In this document: positions 1 through 8,942 of the stretch, piece after piece
Position numbering within the stretch: the first letter of the stretch is position 1
Layout: each line of letters starts with the position of its first letter
Assembly (NCBI GenBank): GCA_022511505.1
Contig: JAFLTK010000055.1
Coordinates: forward strand, 1-29,067
Direction: 5' to 3'
DNA from: Muribaculaceae bacterium
GTDB taxonomy: Bacteria; Bacteroidota; Bacteroidia; Bacteroidales; Muribaculaceae
Length of the DNA stretch: 29,067 bases
The notes under the pieces: model-generated
What the model saw: only the letters and a program-made list of their open reading frames with translations
Databases searched by the model: none
What the model was told of the DNA's origin: nothing
Position numbers and translations under genes: made by a program

Positions 1-52
1 AAACGGCACGCGGGGGGTAATTGGTTAGGGGCGGAGGGGAGTAGGGGGTGGG

Positions 53-60
53 TATCTTTG
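53..60 (+). promoter_or_regulatory. Candidate -7 promoter element upstream of the first gene
   Basis: TATCTTTG matches the Bacteroidetes -7 consensus TAnnTTTG. It lies 23 bases before the ATG at 84 and just after the alternative ATG at 48, so it favours the start at 84. No TTG is seen at the expected -33 spacing, so the match could be chance. Confidence 0.35.
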
Positions 61-83
61 TGGCGGAATTTGATTTTTTTGCT

Positions 84-2552
84 ATGGATACAAGTTTTAC
101 TATCAAAGGGGGAAATGGTTCCACCCAAGGGTTGAGTATTAATGGGGGAGTGGTTTCCTCGAGAAGTTTCGGGAGCCGTTGTGCAGAGTCGATACACTCG
201 ACGGGCGTGGATATGATGCCGGGAGTTGTTGTCGAGGTGTCGTCGCGCGAGGTGGTGCCGGATGGGGTGCCGCCGACGGTCAATGTGCGCGAGGAGCGCG
301 CGGGGACGGGCGTGACGGCGGTGTGTGAGGTCGAGGGGACGGGCGTGTTGAAGTCGGCGCGGGTGCTGGCAACGGTGGCCGACGATATTATTTTTGGGGT
401 TAACGAGGCGGGGCGCTTGGTCGTGGAACGGCCTGACGGTAAGCCGGTTTTGGTGTCCAACATGCCCGACGCGGCGGTGACGGCGGCGGTGGCGGTGTCG
501 CGCGAGACTGTGTTGATAATGACCGCCGACGGGCGGCGCCATTGGGCGTTTATCGGCGCGGGAGTCGATATTGTTTCCATTGACGATTGTCCCGATATGT
601 TTCTGTCGGCGGCACCGGCCTCGACATTGCGCTCGTTTGTCGATATCGGGGCGCTCGCGGGCGGTTACTCATCGCGTCAGGCGACGGTGACCGATCGCGA
701 CACACGCACCATCTCGACGACTTTGGACCGCGCGTTTGAGCGCTTGGCCGAGGAAGCGATGGCTTCGGGGTATCTGCCCGGGACGGTTATCGCGGTGTGT
801 GAGGTCTATGGGCCAAACGACCTGTTTCTGGCGCGGACGGCGCCGGTGTTGCTGTGCGACCCCGGCGAGGGGGTTGCAAATCCGATTTTCACGGCCGAGG
901 CGACGGTCGACGAGACCGGGCGCGTCACCGTTGGCGGGGCATGGATGGGGATAAACGCGCTGTCGGTGACGCTGAATATCCCGACGACGGCGACTGCCGA
1001 TCTGATGCGAACCAAGATTGACCACGTCGACGTGCTGATGACGCCGCCGCTGACGCCCGTCAAGCCCGGTGGAGTGTGTGACGCCGTGCTGACCGACTTT
1101 GGCGGCAACGCGTGCCGACTGAGGGCGTCGCTTCCCGGGCTGTCGCTCGCCGGCGACGTCGAGATGACGCGGCAACACATCGCGGCGGCATTGGCGCGCC
1201 TCGATGGTCTGCTCATGAAGGTGGCGACAATCCCCGGCAACCGATTGAGTGAAAAGAAGATAAGCATCACGCCGCGGTTTGGCGCTACCTACGCCTCAGC
1301 GCGCGACACGGCTTTGCGCCGCCTCAACGCGCCGGTCGAGGCACCCCTGCCGGGAGCCGGACCGGACTGGAGCGCGGCGACGATTGCACGCCTCGATGAC
1401 ATCCTCGTGGCGGCCGATATAACGCGCCGTCCGGCATCGGTCTTTTCGCCGCTTCACGTGGCCGCGACAACTGAGGCGACGTCATGGCGCGGCTACTCGA
1501 TGATTGAGATTGCCGACGGTTCCGAGCGTCAAACCGTTGTCAATGACGTGGCGGCATCGGCTGACTGCCCGACGGCCTTCAGCCCGCTTATCGTCTACCC
1601 GGGCGCACACGCCACGCGTGCCGTTATCCGCACCAACGCCGCGACCGGTCTCGTCGACGTGCCGTTGAGCGCCACCGCCGACGGTCGCTACAGTTACTAC
1701 CTATCCCCCGACCTGCGACCTATCGCCGGGCGTGCCGACTCGTCGCCGTTCATCGTCCCGGCGGCAAAAGTGACACCGACACGCTCGGCCGGCGGGGTTC
1801 TTCTATCAATGTCGCGCAATCCGGCCGATATTCTGGCCGTGACCGAGATTACCGGGGCCGTGACCGCCATCGTCGAGCCGGTCAACGGGGGAAGCACCCT
1901 CGATTTCGGGCGAACGCGTTGCTATCTGACGGCCTCGAGCGGCATCTACTCGCTGGCGGTCAATTCGGGGCGCAATCGCGTCAAGACCGAGCGCCTCGAC
2001 CGCCGCAGCGTCCAGGGACCCGAAGCCGTCACGCGTGTCCCGGGCGCACTTCGCCTGATAGCCGGCGGCGACCTTGTGGCGGTCAGCGGTAACCGTGTCA
2101 CCACTATCGAGAGGGGCGTAAATGCCACTGCGATAGGCCATTCGCGACACTTTGACGAGTCATGGCTGGCAATGCCCGACGGACGCGTCGCCGTTCTGAC
2201 TCCCGGCGGCCGTTTCTATTGGCGCACCGACATCGCGCCCTGTCGATTTGTCGACTTTGACTCGTGGACCATGGCCGTAGATGCCGCCGGCGGCGCGTTC
2301 AACATCGATAGCGAGCGCGAGTCGACACCGGCCGGCCCGGTGCATTGGATGACGCGCCTCCCGGCGATGACACTAAAACGCGGCGACCGCTTCACGCTCA
2401 ATATTGGCGGCGACGGCCTCGACCTGATTGTGTCGCTATGGAGCGACGGGCGGCTTGTCGACCGCCTCGCCGTCACCGGCAACATCTACCATCCCGTTTC
2501 TGTACCTGTCATCTTTCCCATATTGAAAAATGGACGTAAAAGAATTGATTGA
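84..2552 (+). CDS. Large hypothetical protein upstream of and overlapping a terminase gene
   Basis: I do not recognise the family. The product is 822 aa from the ATG at 84; an in-frame ATG at 48 would add 12 residues, but a promoter-like -7 element at 53-60 favours 84. There is no signal peptide or membrane segment. The sequence is rich in short beta-strand-like stretches. Repeating hydrophobic/Gly/Asp patterns near the N-terminus (about residues 90-180) and C-terminus (about 640-770) suggest beta-propeller or beta-sandwich folds, but this is impression rather than a motif match. The 3' end overlaps the terminase start by 23 bases, so the two are probably translated together. By context it may be a phage structural or DNA-packaging partner. 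Its base composition is like the host core, not like the AT-rich islands elsewhere in the window. Existence of the gene is well supported; function is open. Confidence 0.6.
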   Translation: MDTSFTIKGGNGSTQGLSINGGVVSSRSFGSRCAESIHSTGVDMMPGVVVEVSSREVVPDGVPPTVNVREERAGTGVTAVCEVEGTGVLKSARVLATVADDIIFGVNEAGRLVVERPDGKPVLVSNMPDAAVTAAVAVSRETVLIMTADGRRHWAFIGAGVDIVSIDDCPDMFLSAAPASTLRSFVDIGALAGGYSSRQATVTDRDTRTISTTLDRAFERLAEEAMASGYLPGTVIAVCEVYGPNDLFLARTAPVLLCDPGEGVANPIFTAEATVDETGRVTVGGAWMGINALSVTLNIPTTATADLMRTKIDHVDVLMTPPLTPVKPGGVCDAVLTDFGGNACRLRASLPGLSLAGDVEMTRQHIAAALARLDGLLMKVATIPGNRLSEKKISITPRFGATYASARDTALRRLNAPVEAPLPGAGPDWSAATIARLDDILVAADITRRPASVFSPLHVAATTEATSWRGYSMIEIADGSERQTVVNDVAASADCPTAFSPLIVYPGAHATRAVIRTNAATGLVDVPLSATADGRYSYYLSPDLRPIAGRADSSPFIVPAAKVTPTRSAGGVLLSMSRNPADILAVTEITGAVTAIVEPVNGGSTLDFGRTRCYLTASSGIYSLAVNSGRNRVKTERLDRRSVQGPEAVTRVPGALRLIAGGDLVAVSGNRVTTIERGVNATAIGHSRHFDESWLAMPDGRVAVLTPGGRFYWRTDIAPCRFVDFDSWTMAVDAAGGAFNIDSERESTPAGPVHWMTRLPAMTLKRGDRFTLNIGGDGLDLIVSLWSDGRLVDRLAVTGNIYHPVSVPVIFPILKNGRKRID

Positions 2553-4341
2553 AGAAAACAAGCGACGGCGCGAGCGGGCGGCTGCCGGCGACGCCTACCG
2601 CCCTGAGGTTCAGCGCCGTGCCGACGACGTGGCGCGCTTTGACGACGATTTTGAGTTCTGGGCCGAGCGCTGTGTGCAGATTCGCCACAAACTGACCGGG
2701 CGCCTCGTGCCGTTTCGACTCAACCGCGCCCAGAAATTGCTCCTCGCCGAGCTCGAAAAACAACGTCGCTCCGGCAAGCCGATTCGCGTCATTCTGCTCA
2801 AATCGCGGCAGTGGGGCGGCTCGACGTTGATACAGATTTACATGGCGTGGATTCAGATGGTTCATAAAGATAACTGGCATTCGCTCATCTGTGCCCATGT
2901 CAAGGACACCGCCGCGACCATTCGCGGAATGTACTCCTGCCTGCTGGACGATTACCCTAAAATCTACCTCGATGCCGACCGTAAACCGCCGGAGTTTAAG
3001 GGCTTTGAGCGGTCGCAAAACACGCGCGTGCTGACCGAGCGCAACTGTCGTGTCACCATTGCGAGCGCCGAGAGTCAGGAGGCGGCACGCGGCAACGATT
3101 TCTCGATGGCCCATCTGAGCGAGGTCGCCTTCTGGCGCTCGGGGCCGGCCCATTCACCTGTCGACATGATGCGTGCCGTCACCAGCGGCATCCCGATGCA
3201 GCCCTACACGCTCATCGCCCTCGAGAGCACGGCCAACGGTGTGGGCAACTTTTTCCACAAGGAATGGCTGCGCGCCGAGGCCGGGGAGAGCGCGTTTGTG
3301 CCGGTATTTGTACCATGGTATCTGGCCGAGTTCAACGAGTTGGCGGTCGACGACCCCGCCGCGCTGTGGCGCTCGCTCAGCGCCGACGAGCGCGAGATTT
3401 GGACCAACCATCCCGTCACGCTCGAGCAACTCAACTGGTATCACCACAAGCGGCTCGAGGCGCCGAGCATCGAGGCTATGCGCGCCGAGTATCCGTCGAC
3501 CCCGACCGAGGCGTTTGTCAACACCGGTTCCAACCTGTTTCGTGTCGGCGACATCGAGCGATTGCGCGCCGGTGTCAAGCCTCCGATTGCAACGGGCAAC
3601 ATCGCCGGTGCCGGCGCCGCCGGCCGCTATGCCACGCGCGACGTGAAGTTTACGCCCGGCAGCGACCGTCAGGAAGATGAAGTTGCAGTGTGGGAAATGC
3701 CGCGCGAGGGGGTTGCTTATATCGCGGCGGTCGACGTTGGCGGTCGGTCGGCCTCGGCCGATTATTCGGTCATCGCCGTCATCGCGCGCCAACGGGCCGA
3801 TGCTCCGGCCGAGGTTGTCGCCCAGTGGCGCGGGCACATTGACCACGACCTGCTGGCCTGGAAAGCGGCCTCCATCGCCACGTTCTATAACAACGCGCTG
3901 CTGGTCATCGAGAGCAACACGCTCGAGACCGAGACGGCGGCCACGACCGAAAACGACGGCGCCTATATCCTCAACCGTCTCAACCACGTCTACACCAACC
4001 TCTATCGCCGCCAGGCCGCCGGCGCGACCGCGGGAGGGTCGCGCGTAGGGTTTCACACCAATCGCCGCACCAAGCAGATGATTATCAACCACTTGATTTC
4101 AATTGTGCGCGAGGCCGACTACATCGAGCGCGACGGGATGGCTCTCAACGAGTTGGCAACCTACGAGCGCAAGCAAAACGGGTCGCTCGGGGCTCGCGAC
4201 GGCTGTCACGACGACCTGCTGATGACTCGCGCCATAGCGCTGTTTGTCGACAGCATGCTGCCGGCTCCATCGACCCTCGACCGCCTCGCGCCGCTCAGGG
4301 CCGGCGTCAGTTCTTGCGACCGTCGAGGTCGTTGTTGGTAA
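2530..4341 (+). CDS. Phage-type terminase large subunit (ATPase plus RNase H-like nuclease)
   Basis: This would be the motor and nuclease that cut and pump DNA into a phage head. The 603 aa protein has a variant Walker A (LLKSRQWGGST, residues 89-99), a Walker B-like segment with catalytic Glu (MAHLSEVAFW, 193-202, E198), and a coupling-type motif (LESTANG, 231-237). The C-terminal nuclease half shows the expected acidic residues: D402 in AAVDVGG, E461 in LLVIESNT and D561/D562 in CHDDLL. Length and domain order are normal for a TerL, and no active-site residue appears lost. It follows a large unknown gene with a 23-base overlap. Its last 11 or so codons overlap the end of the convergent receptor gene, so the C-terminus may be a read-on into host sequence. 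No portal, capsid or integrase gene is seen on the right side; the left side is outside the window. Confidence 0.82.
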   Translation: MDVKELIEENKRRRERAAAGDAYRPEVQRRADDVARFDDDFEFWAERCVQIRHKLTGRLVPFRLNRAQKLLLAELEKQRRSGKPIRVILLKSRQWGGSTLIQIYMAWIQMVHKDNWHSLICAHVKDTAATIRGMYSCLLDDYPKIYLDADRKPPEFKGFERSQNTRVLTERNCRVTIASAESQEAARGNDFSMAHLSEVAFWRSGPAHSPVDMMRAVTSGIPMQPYTLIALESTANGVGNFFHKEWLRAEAGESAFVPVFVPWYLAEFNELAVDDPAALWRSLSADEREIWTNHPVTLEQLNWYHHKRLEAPSIEAMRAEYPSTPTEAFVNTGSNLFRVGDIERLRAGVKPPIATGNIAGAGAAGRYATRDVKFTPGSDRQEDEVAVWEMPREGVAYIAAVDVGGRSASADYSVIAVIARQRADAPAEVVAQWRGHIDHDLLAWKAASIATFYNNALLVIESNTLETETAATTENDGAYILNRLNHVYTNLYRRQAAGATAGGSRVGFHTNRRTKQMIINHLISIVREADYIERDGMALNELATYERKQNGSLGARDGCHDDLLMTRAIALFVDSMLPAPSTLDRLAPLRAGVSSCDRRGRCW

Positions 4342-6736
4342 TGGAATTGTTGACCTTGCGGACGGTCGTTGTCATCGTGCCAAAACGGTAGCCAATCGAG
4401 AAGACAAAAGTGCGGTTGCTCAGGTTGTGGGATACCGTTTTTGACTCCAGGCCGTCGAGGTTGACGTTGCGGGTCGAGTAGGTGGTGTGGGCCGGTCCAA
4501 AGGGATTGTTGGCCATCACTCTGACAGTCAGACGGTCTTCTTTGAGAAACGAGCGTTGCAGCCCTATGCCGTGGTTGAGGCGGCTCCAACCGTCGGGGTG
4601 GGTAACCGAATAGAGGTCGCTCGAGCCGAGCCATGAACTGAACCCCACGTTCAATCTCAGTTTCCACGGCAGATTGTGACTATATCGCAGCGACGCCCAG
4701 CCCTCCCAGCCGGTGTTGCTGATACCCAGCGTCGGGTTGCTCTCTCGCGAGTTGGTCACCGACGCGTTCAGCGACAGGTTGGCGGCCGGCGTGATGTTCC
4801 AGCGGGCAAATGCCGAGAGATAGAAATCGCGGTTGCGGCCCTGGTTGGCGTAGGTCGAGTAGGTCACGTCGCCGATGATGTCGTTGACCGAGATGATAGC
4901 GTTGGTCGAGTAGCGGTAGGCGGCTGTCAGGTCAAGGTTTACCTTCATGGTCATGTAGGAGTAGTTGAGCGACAGTTCCTGAATGTGGGCGCTCCCGAGG
5001 TTGGGGTTACCGCTCGACACCGTGGTTGGCGTCTCGTTGACGGCCGGGTTTAGGTAGGAGATGCCGGGGCGCGAGATGCGCATCGAGTAGCCGAGTTTGA
5101 ACGTGTTCCAATCGTTGAGGTTATAGGACACGGCCGCGTTGGGGACGACGTCGCTCAGGTTGCTGCCAAAGGGGTCGTTGCTGTCGTCGCGATAGGTGGC
5201 CGAGAGCCGCGAATACTCATATCTGACGCCGGCACGGGCCCCGAAGCGCTTGTAGTTATAGCGTGCGTCGGCATAGATGGCGCCAACCTGGGTCAGATGG
5301 TAGAAATTGGAGTAGGAGTCGTTGAGGTCGATGTAATTGATGCGGGTCAGCGAGTGGTTGTGGCGGTAGATATACTTGCCGCCGACGTTGAGTTTGACCC
5401 CGGCGCCGAGCGGTCGTTCCCAGTCGGCTTGGCCCGTGTGCTCGATGAAGTTGAGTTTGAAGCGGTTGTTGATGCCGCTGTAGGGCACCGGCATGTTGAA
5501 CATGTCGCTGTAGGCGGTCAGCGACGTCTGGTGCTGGGAAGTTGTTGAAATCATGTAGCTCAGCGTGATGGTCTCGCCGCGGTGGCGGGTGCTGTGCTGA
5601 TAGTTGACGCTGCCGTTGATGTCAAAGTAGGAGTTGCGGCTGCCGGGAAGAGATGTCGAGGTGTAGGACGACAGTAGCGCGCCGGTGGCGTCGGTCATAG
5701 TTGTAAGCTGGCGATTGTCGGCTGTGTTGAGATTGTAATAATATCCGCCAAATTCGGCAGTGACGAGGTTCACGGTGTCGGGTTCCCACGACCCCTCGAG
5801 CCCAAACCATGTAATGTCGCCCTGAGTTGTCGTCTCGGTTTCGGTCGTTCGTGTGGTGCCGAGGTCGGTGTATCGCTGGGTGTAGGTACTCTCGTTGCGT
5901 CCCATGCCTCGCGACAGGTGGCTATAGCCCACGTAGGCCGACAGCGTTACCTTGTCAACCTGGCTCGACAGCCACAGCGACGCGTTAGGGAACGACGAGT
6001 TGGTGTTCCAGTTAATGTCGGCATTGCCCATCGCGCCTTTGACCATCGTGTTTTCAACGGTCACAATGTTCAATATGGCGGTCGTCCCCTCGGCATCCTC
6101 GCGAGCGCCGGGGTCGGTGATAACCTCTATTTTTTTAATCATCGACGCCGGTATTGCCTTGAAAATCTCCTTGGCGTTGCGCGACATCGAGTTGTTGGGA
6201 CGTCCGTTTTTGTAGACCTTGAACGAGGTCGAGCCCTTGACGCGTATAGTGCCGTCGGGGTCGACACTGACCAGCGGCACGCGCTTGAGCATCTCGTCGA
6301 GTTGCAACGTCTTGGAATCCTCGTCGGCCTGCACGTCATAGCCGATGCGGTCTATCTCTTTGGAAACAAGGGGCTTGGCGGCGACTACGCTGACCTCGGC
6401 AAGAGTGGTGGCGCTGACGCGGGCAATCAGCCGGCCAAGGTTGGCGGTCGGTGCCGACGCGCTGACGCTGAACGTCGTGTCGATTGGCTGACGTCCCACC
6501 GACGTTACCAACGCGCGATATTTCCCGGCCGCTTTCAGCGGCAGGTCAAAGAGGCCGTCGACGTCGGCCGTACCGAGAGCCGCCGCGTGAACGGTGTCGG
6601 TCCCGGCATACACGCGAACGGTTGCAAATGCCTCCGGCTCGCCTATCGAGTCGGTCACAACGCCGGTGACATTAAACGCACCGACGACCGGCGCAATTCC
6701 TAAACAAAGAAGCAACAGAGTGACAAACTTTTTCAT
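4307..6736 (-). CDS. TonB-dependent-receptor-like outer membrane beta-barrel protein (OMP_b-brl_3 type)
   Basis: Outer-membrane protein with a gated-barrel design, substrate unknown. I chose the ATG at 6736 (809 aa) because it opens a clean signal peptide (MKKFVTLLLLCLG); an upstream in-frame ATG at 6760 would add 8 residues that spoil it. After the signal peptide comes a carboxypeptidase-regulatory-like beta-sandwich (about residues 20-100), then a plug-like domain (about 115-230) with the segment IKKIEVITDPGAREDAEGT, typical of TonB receptors. A long barrel rich in alternating aromatic strands follows, ending in a short Asn/Lys tail after FSIGYRFG, as in this family. No SusD partner is present, so it is not a classic SusCD pair. 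The stop lies inside the convergent terminase gene (35-base overlap). An inverted repeat upstream (6783-6809) may bind a regulator. Confidence 0.85.
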   Translation of the reverse strand: MKKFVTLLLLCLGIAPVVGAFNVTGVVTDSIGEPEAFATVRVYAGTDTVHAAALGTADVDGLFDLPLKAAGKYRALVTSVGRQPIDTTFSVSASAPTANLGRLIARVSATTLAEVSVVAAKPLVSKEIDRIGYDVQADEDSKTLQLDEMLKRVPLVSVDPDGTIRVKGSTSFKVYKNGRPNNSMSRNAKEIFKAIPASMIKKIEVITDPGAREDAEGTTAILNIVTVENTMVKGAMGNADINWNTNSSFPNASLWLSSQVDKVTLSAYVGYSHLSRGMGRNESTYTQRYTDLGTTRTTETETTTQGDITWFGLEGSWEPDTVNLVTAEFGGYYYNLNTADNRQLTTMTDATGALLSSYTSTSLPGSRNSYFDINGSVNYQHSTRHRGETITLSYMISTTSQHQTSLTAYSDMFNMPVPYSGINNRFKLNFIEHTGQADWERPLGAGVKLNVGGKYIYRHNHSLTRINYIDLNDSYSNFYHLTQVGAIYADARYNYKRFGARAGVRYEYSRLSATYRDDSNDPFGSNLSDVVPNAAVSYNLNDWNTFKLGYSMRISRPGISYLNPAVNETPTTVSSGNPNLGSAHIQELSLNYSYMTMKVNLDLTAAYRYSTNAIISVNDIIGDVTYSTYANQGRNRDFYLSAFARWNITPAANLSLNASVTNSRESNPTLGISNTGWEGWASLRYSHNLPWKLRLNVGFSSWLGSSDLYSVTHPDGWSRLNHGIGLQRSFLKEDRLTVRVMANNPFGPAHTTYSTRNVNLDGLESKTVSHNLSNRTFVFSIGYRFGTMTTTVRKVNNSITNNDLDGRKN

Positions 6737-6782
6737 CTTATTACCTATGGATATCAGCAAGAGATGCTAAAAAACTTTAAAC

Positions 6783-6809
6783 TTCAACTTTAGTTTCGCT
6801 CAAGTTGAA
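6783..6809. promoter_or_regulatory. Inverted repeat upstream of the outer membrane receptor gene
   Basis: TTCAACTT (6783-6790) and AAGTTGAA (6802-6809) form perfect 8-base arms separated by 11 bases, about 50-75 bases before the receptor start. The spacing resembles a dimer-binding operator. No regulator gene is adjacent. Confidence 0.35.
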
Positions 6810-6922
6810 CTAATAATATGACGCGCCACTCCCCGATTTATTTCACCCCTTGTAAAATTTTTCAACCAACCCCCAAAACAATCGCCGGCAGACCTGCTCG
6901 TCACGAGAGGGGAAGCGGGGGT

Positions 6923-8443
6923 TTAGCGGAGGGGGAGATGGGTGGCGATGAAGGCGCGGAGGGCGGTTTTTTCGTCGCGCGAGAGACCGATGAAATAGAT
7001 GGAGGCGGCCATGGTCACGACCCATAGAGCGGTGGTTGTCAGCAGTGTGGCAAGCGGTGTCATTGGGAGGAGGAGGTCGACGGCAAGCGGTAGGACGAGA
7101 GCGGCGGCGAGCACGGCGAGCACGTTGAGGATAACACGGGTGTAATAGACCGCGGCGGGGACGTGGCAATGATGCTCGGTGAACTTGACGCGGATGATGA
7201 TGAGGAAGGCGTCGATGGCAATCATGACGGTCAGCAATGAGTAGGAGGGCATCCCGGCCTTGTAGGCCAGATAGGTCGTCGGCAGGCAAAGTATCCAGAT
7301 GGTGCTGACAACTATCTGATAGCGAGCGATATTGCCGGAGGCTTGCATTGTCACCCACAGCGGACCGACGAGCGAGTCAATCATGCAGAAAATTATAATC
7401 AGCCTGGCAAAGATAGCGCCCATGGGGGGCACTTCGATGAGCCATATCGACAGGATGTAATCGGCGTTGAGGTAGATTGGAATGCCGAGAAAGGCTACGC
7501 TGTAGAACGAAATCTTTGATATTCTGATAAATAGTTTTGTGAACTCGTCGATTTGTCCGGCGGCAAAGGTTTGGACAATCTGCGGGTTGGCGGCCGTCTG
7601 GAGACTTCGGGTGAACGAGAAAACTGCCGTTTTGATTTGGTTGGTGATTCCCATGGTAGCGTTGAGGGCCACGCCATAGAAGATGTTAAGAATCATCGAA
7701 GAGCCTTGCTGATAGGAAATATCTGACAGCGAGGTCAAAACGTTCCAGCCGGCAAATTTGCCGATTTCGACAATCTGGGCTCGGCTTGCCTTGAGGCGGA
7801 AACGGATTGCGGGCAGGATATGGCGGCAATAGATGGCGAATGAGCCGTTGATCAGCACGGCTATGGCGATGAGCATCGCCATGAAAATGAGCAACTTATT
7901 GCCGGGAATGAGGGTAAGGCTGACGGCCACGCCGAGTTTCAGGCCGACCTCGATAATGGAGTTGTAGGCATAAAATGCCATCCTTTCGTGGGCTATAATC
8001 AGCGAGTTATAGGGCACGCGGAGCATCTCGACGACGACAATCAGCAGCGACATCTGGAATACAATCTGCGCGTCGCCAAGTCGCCCCGGCGGGATATTGA
8101 GTTTGTTGTTTAGGAACCAAAGGCCGGCACCCTCGGCCAGCAACAAGAAAATGGCCGACATTGCCAGCACACAGACCCACGAGGCCGAGAATACCTGCTG
8201 CATGCCGTCGCCACGCGTGACGGCCAGTTCGACATTCATATATCGCTGAATTGCAGCCGTTAACGCGCTCGTGAAAAACGACATGATGATGGCCAGACCT
8301 GCCACGACCGAGTAGATACCAAAGTCGTCGACGCCAAGTTGCTGCAACACAACGCGGCTGGTATACAGCGTTATAGCCATCGAGAATAACATTCTCATAG
8401 CCATAAATGCCGTATTTTTCATTATTCTTTTATGATTGGCCAT
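6923..8443 (-). CDS. Polysaccharide/lipid-linked oligosaccharide flippase (Wzx/MATE-like)
   Basis: Probable inner-membrane transporter that flips undecaprenyl-linked oligosaccharides, or a related glycolipid, to the periplasmic side. The 506 aa protein is almost wholly hydrophobic with about 12-14 predicted membrane segments. The N-terminal segment (KNTAFMAMRMLFSMAITLYT, then SRVVLQQLGVDDFGIYSVVAG) is characteristic of Bacteroidales polysaccharide-biosynthesis transporters of the MOP superfamily. The start at 8443 is followed by a second possible Met at residue 8. A -7 type promoter site lies 38 bases upstream. The gene stands alone: no glycosyltransferases or other glycan genes flank it, unlike the usual placement inside capsule or O-antigen clusters, so its substrate cannot be guessed from context. 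Confidence 0.82.
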   Translation of the reverse strand: MANHKRIMKNTAFMAMRMLFSMAITLYTSRVVLQQLGVDDFGIYSVVAGLAIIMSFFTSALTAAIQRYMNVELAVTRGDGMQQVFSASWVCVLAMSAIFLLLAEGAGLWFLNNKLNIPPGRLGDAQIVFQMSLLIVVVEMLRVPYNSLIIAHERMAFYAYNSIIEVGLKLGVAVSLTLIPGNKLLIFMAMLIAIAVLINGSFAIYCRHILPAIRFRLKASRAQIVEIGKFAGWNVLTSLSDISYQQGSSMILNIFYGVALNATMGITNQIKTAVFSFTRSLQTAANPQIVQTFAAGQIDEFTKLFIRISKISFYSVAFLGIPIYLNADYILSIWLIEVPPMGAIFARLIIIFCMIDSLVGPLWVTMQASGNIARYQIVVSTIWILCLPTTYLAYKAGMPSYSLLTVMIAIDAFLIIIRVKFTEHHCHVPAAVYYTRVILNVLAVLAAALVLPLAVDLLLPMTPLATLLTTTALWVVTMAASIYFIGLSRDEKTALRAFIATHLPLR

Positions 8444-8480
8444 TAATTGTAAGCAAAATGGTTAAAACGACTTCAATCTG

Positions 8481-8488
8481 CAAAGTTA
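8481..8488 (-). promoter_or_regulatory. Candidate -7 promoter element of the flippase gene
   Basis: Read on the minus strand this is TAACTTTG, a perfect TAnnTTTG match 38 bases before the ATG. The base triplet at the -33 position is TCG rather than TTG. Confidence 0.45.
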
Positions 8489-8639
8489 CAACATTTCGGC
8501 GAGATATCGACCTGTTTTGTTCTTTATATCATTAAATTTGGAAAAATAGACACCGCAAAAAGCTGCGCCGCAAAAAGCGCGCAAAAAGTAACGGGAAAGG
8601 GGAGAGGGTAAATGGGACGCGATACTTCGTTGGCAGTAG

Positions 8640-8942
8640 GGACGCACGAGCGTGCGTCCTCGTTAAGCGACGGTAATCAACCTGTCGGCGTGGCATCGCT
8701 CCGCGATGGAGATTTCATTTACCCCGCACTGCGCGCTTCGCGCTTGTGCGGGGTAGACACCCCCACGTGGAATTGTCCCGGAGGGACAACATTTAGCTCG
8801 ACCGAGCCACTTAGCGACGCTGTGAAACTTCTCGCCGCGAAATCTCGTCCCGGAGGGACGATTTCAGAAGGGAGGACCCGCCCCGCACAGCTCGCTGCGC
8901 TCGCATGTACGGGGTTATTGAGATTGTCATCGCTCCGCGATG
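8640..8942. repeat. Cluster A of short palindromic elements (REP-like hairpins)
   Basis: This non-coding stretch (the gene-free interval is 8444-9006) is packed with hairpins. They are GGACGCAC/GTGCGTCC (8640-8659); CATCGC-TCC-GCGATG (8694-8708 and 8928-8942); a long one with arms CCCCGCAC/GTGCGGGG (8722-8753); a second long one with arms CCCCGCAC/GTACGGGG, one mismatch (8881-8914); TTGTCCC-GGA-GGGACAA (8773-8789); and TCGTCCC-GGA-GGGACGA (8845-8861). The same elements recur at 23580-23828. Stem bases vary in pairs while the 3-base loop stays GGA or its complement TCC. They resemble REP/REPIN elements mobilised by RAYT-type transposases, but no such gene is in the window. An open frame at 8612-8989 crosses this cluster and I regard it as spurious. 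Confidence 0.75.

Noticed and set aside
5918..6703. Plus-strand frame of 261 codons opposite the outer-membrane receptor
   Set aside because: The minus strand encodes a recognisable receptor; the plus frame has no family features.
8640..8942. CRISPR array
   Set aside because: The repeats are hairpins of different sequence at irregular spacing, with no regular repeat-spacer structure and no cas gene.
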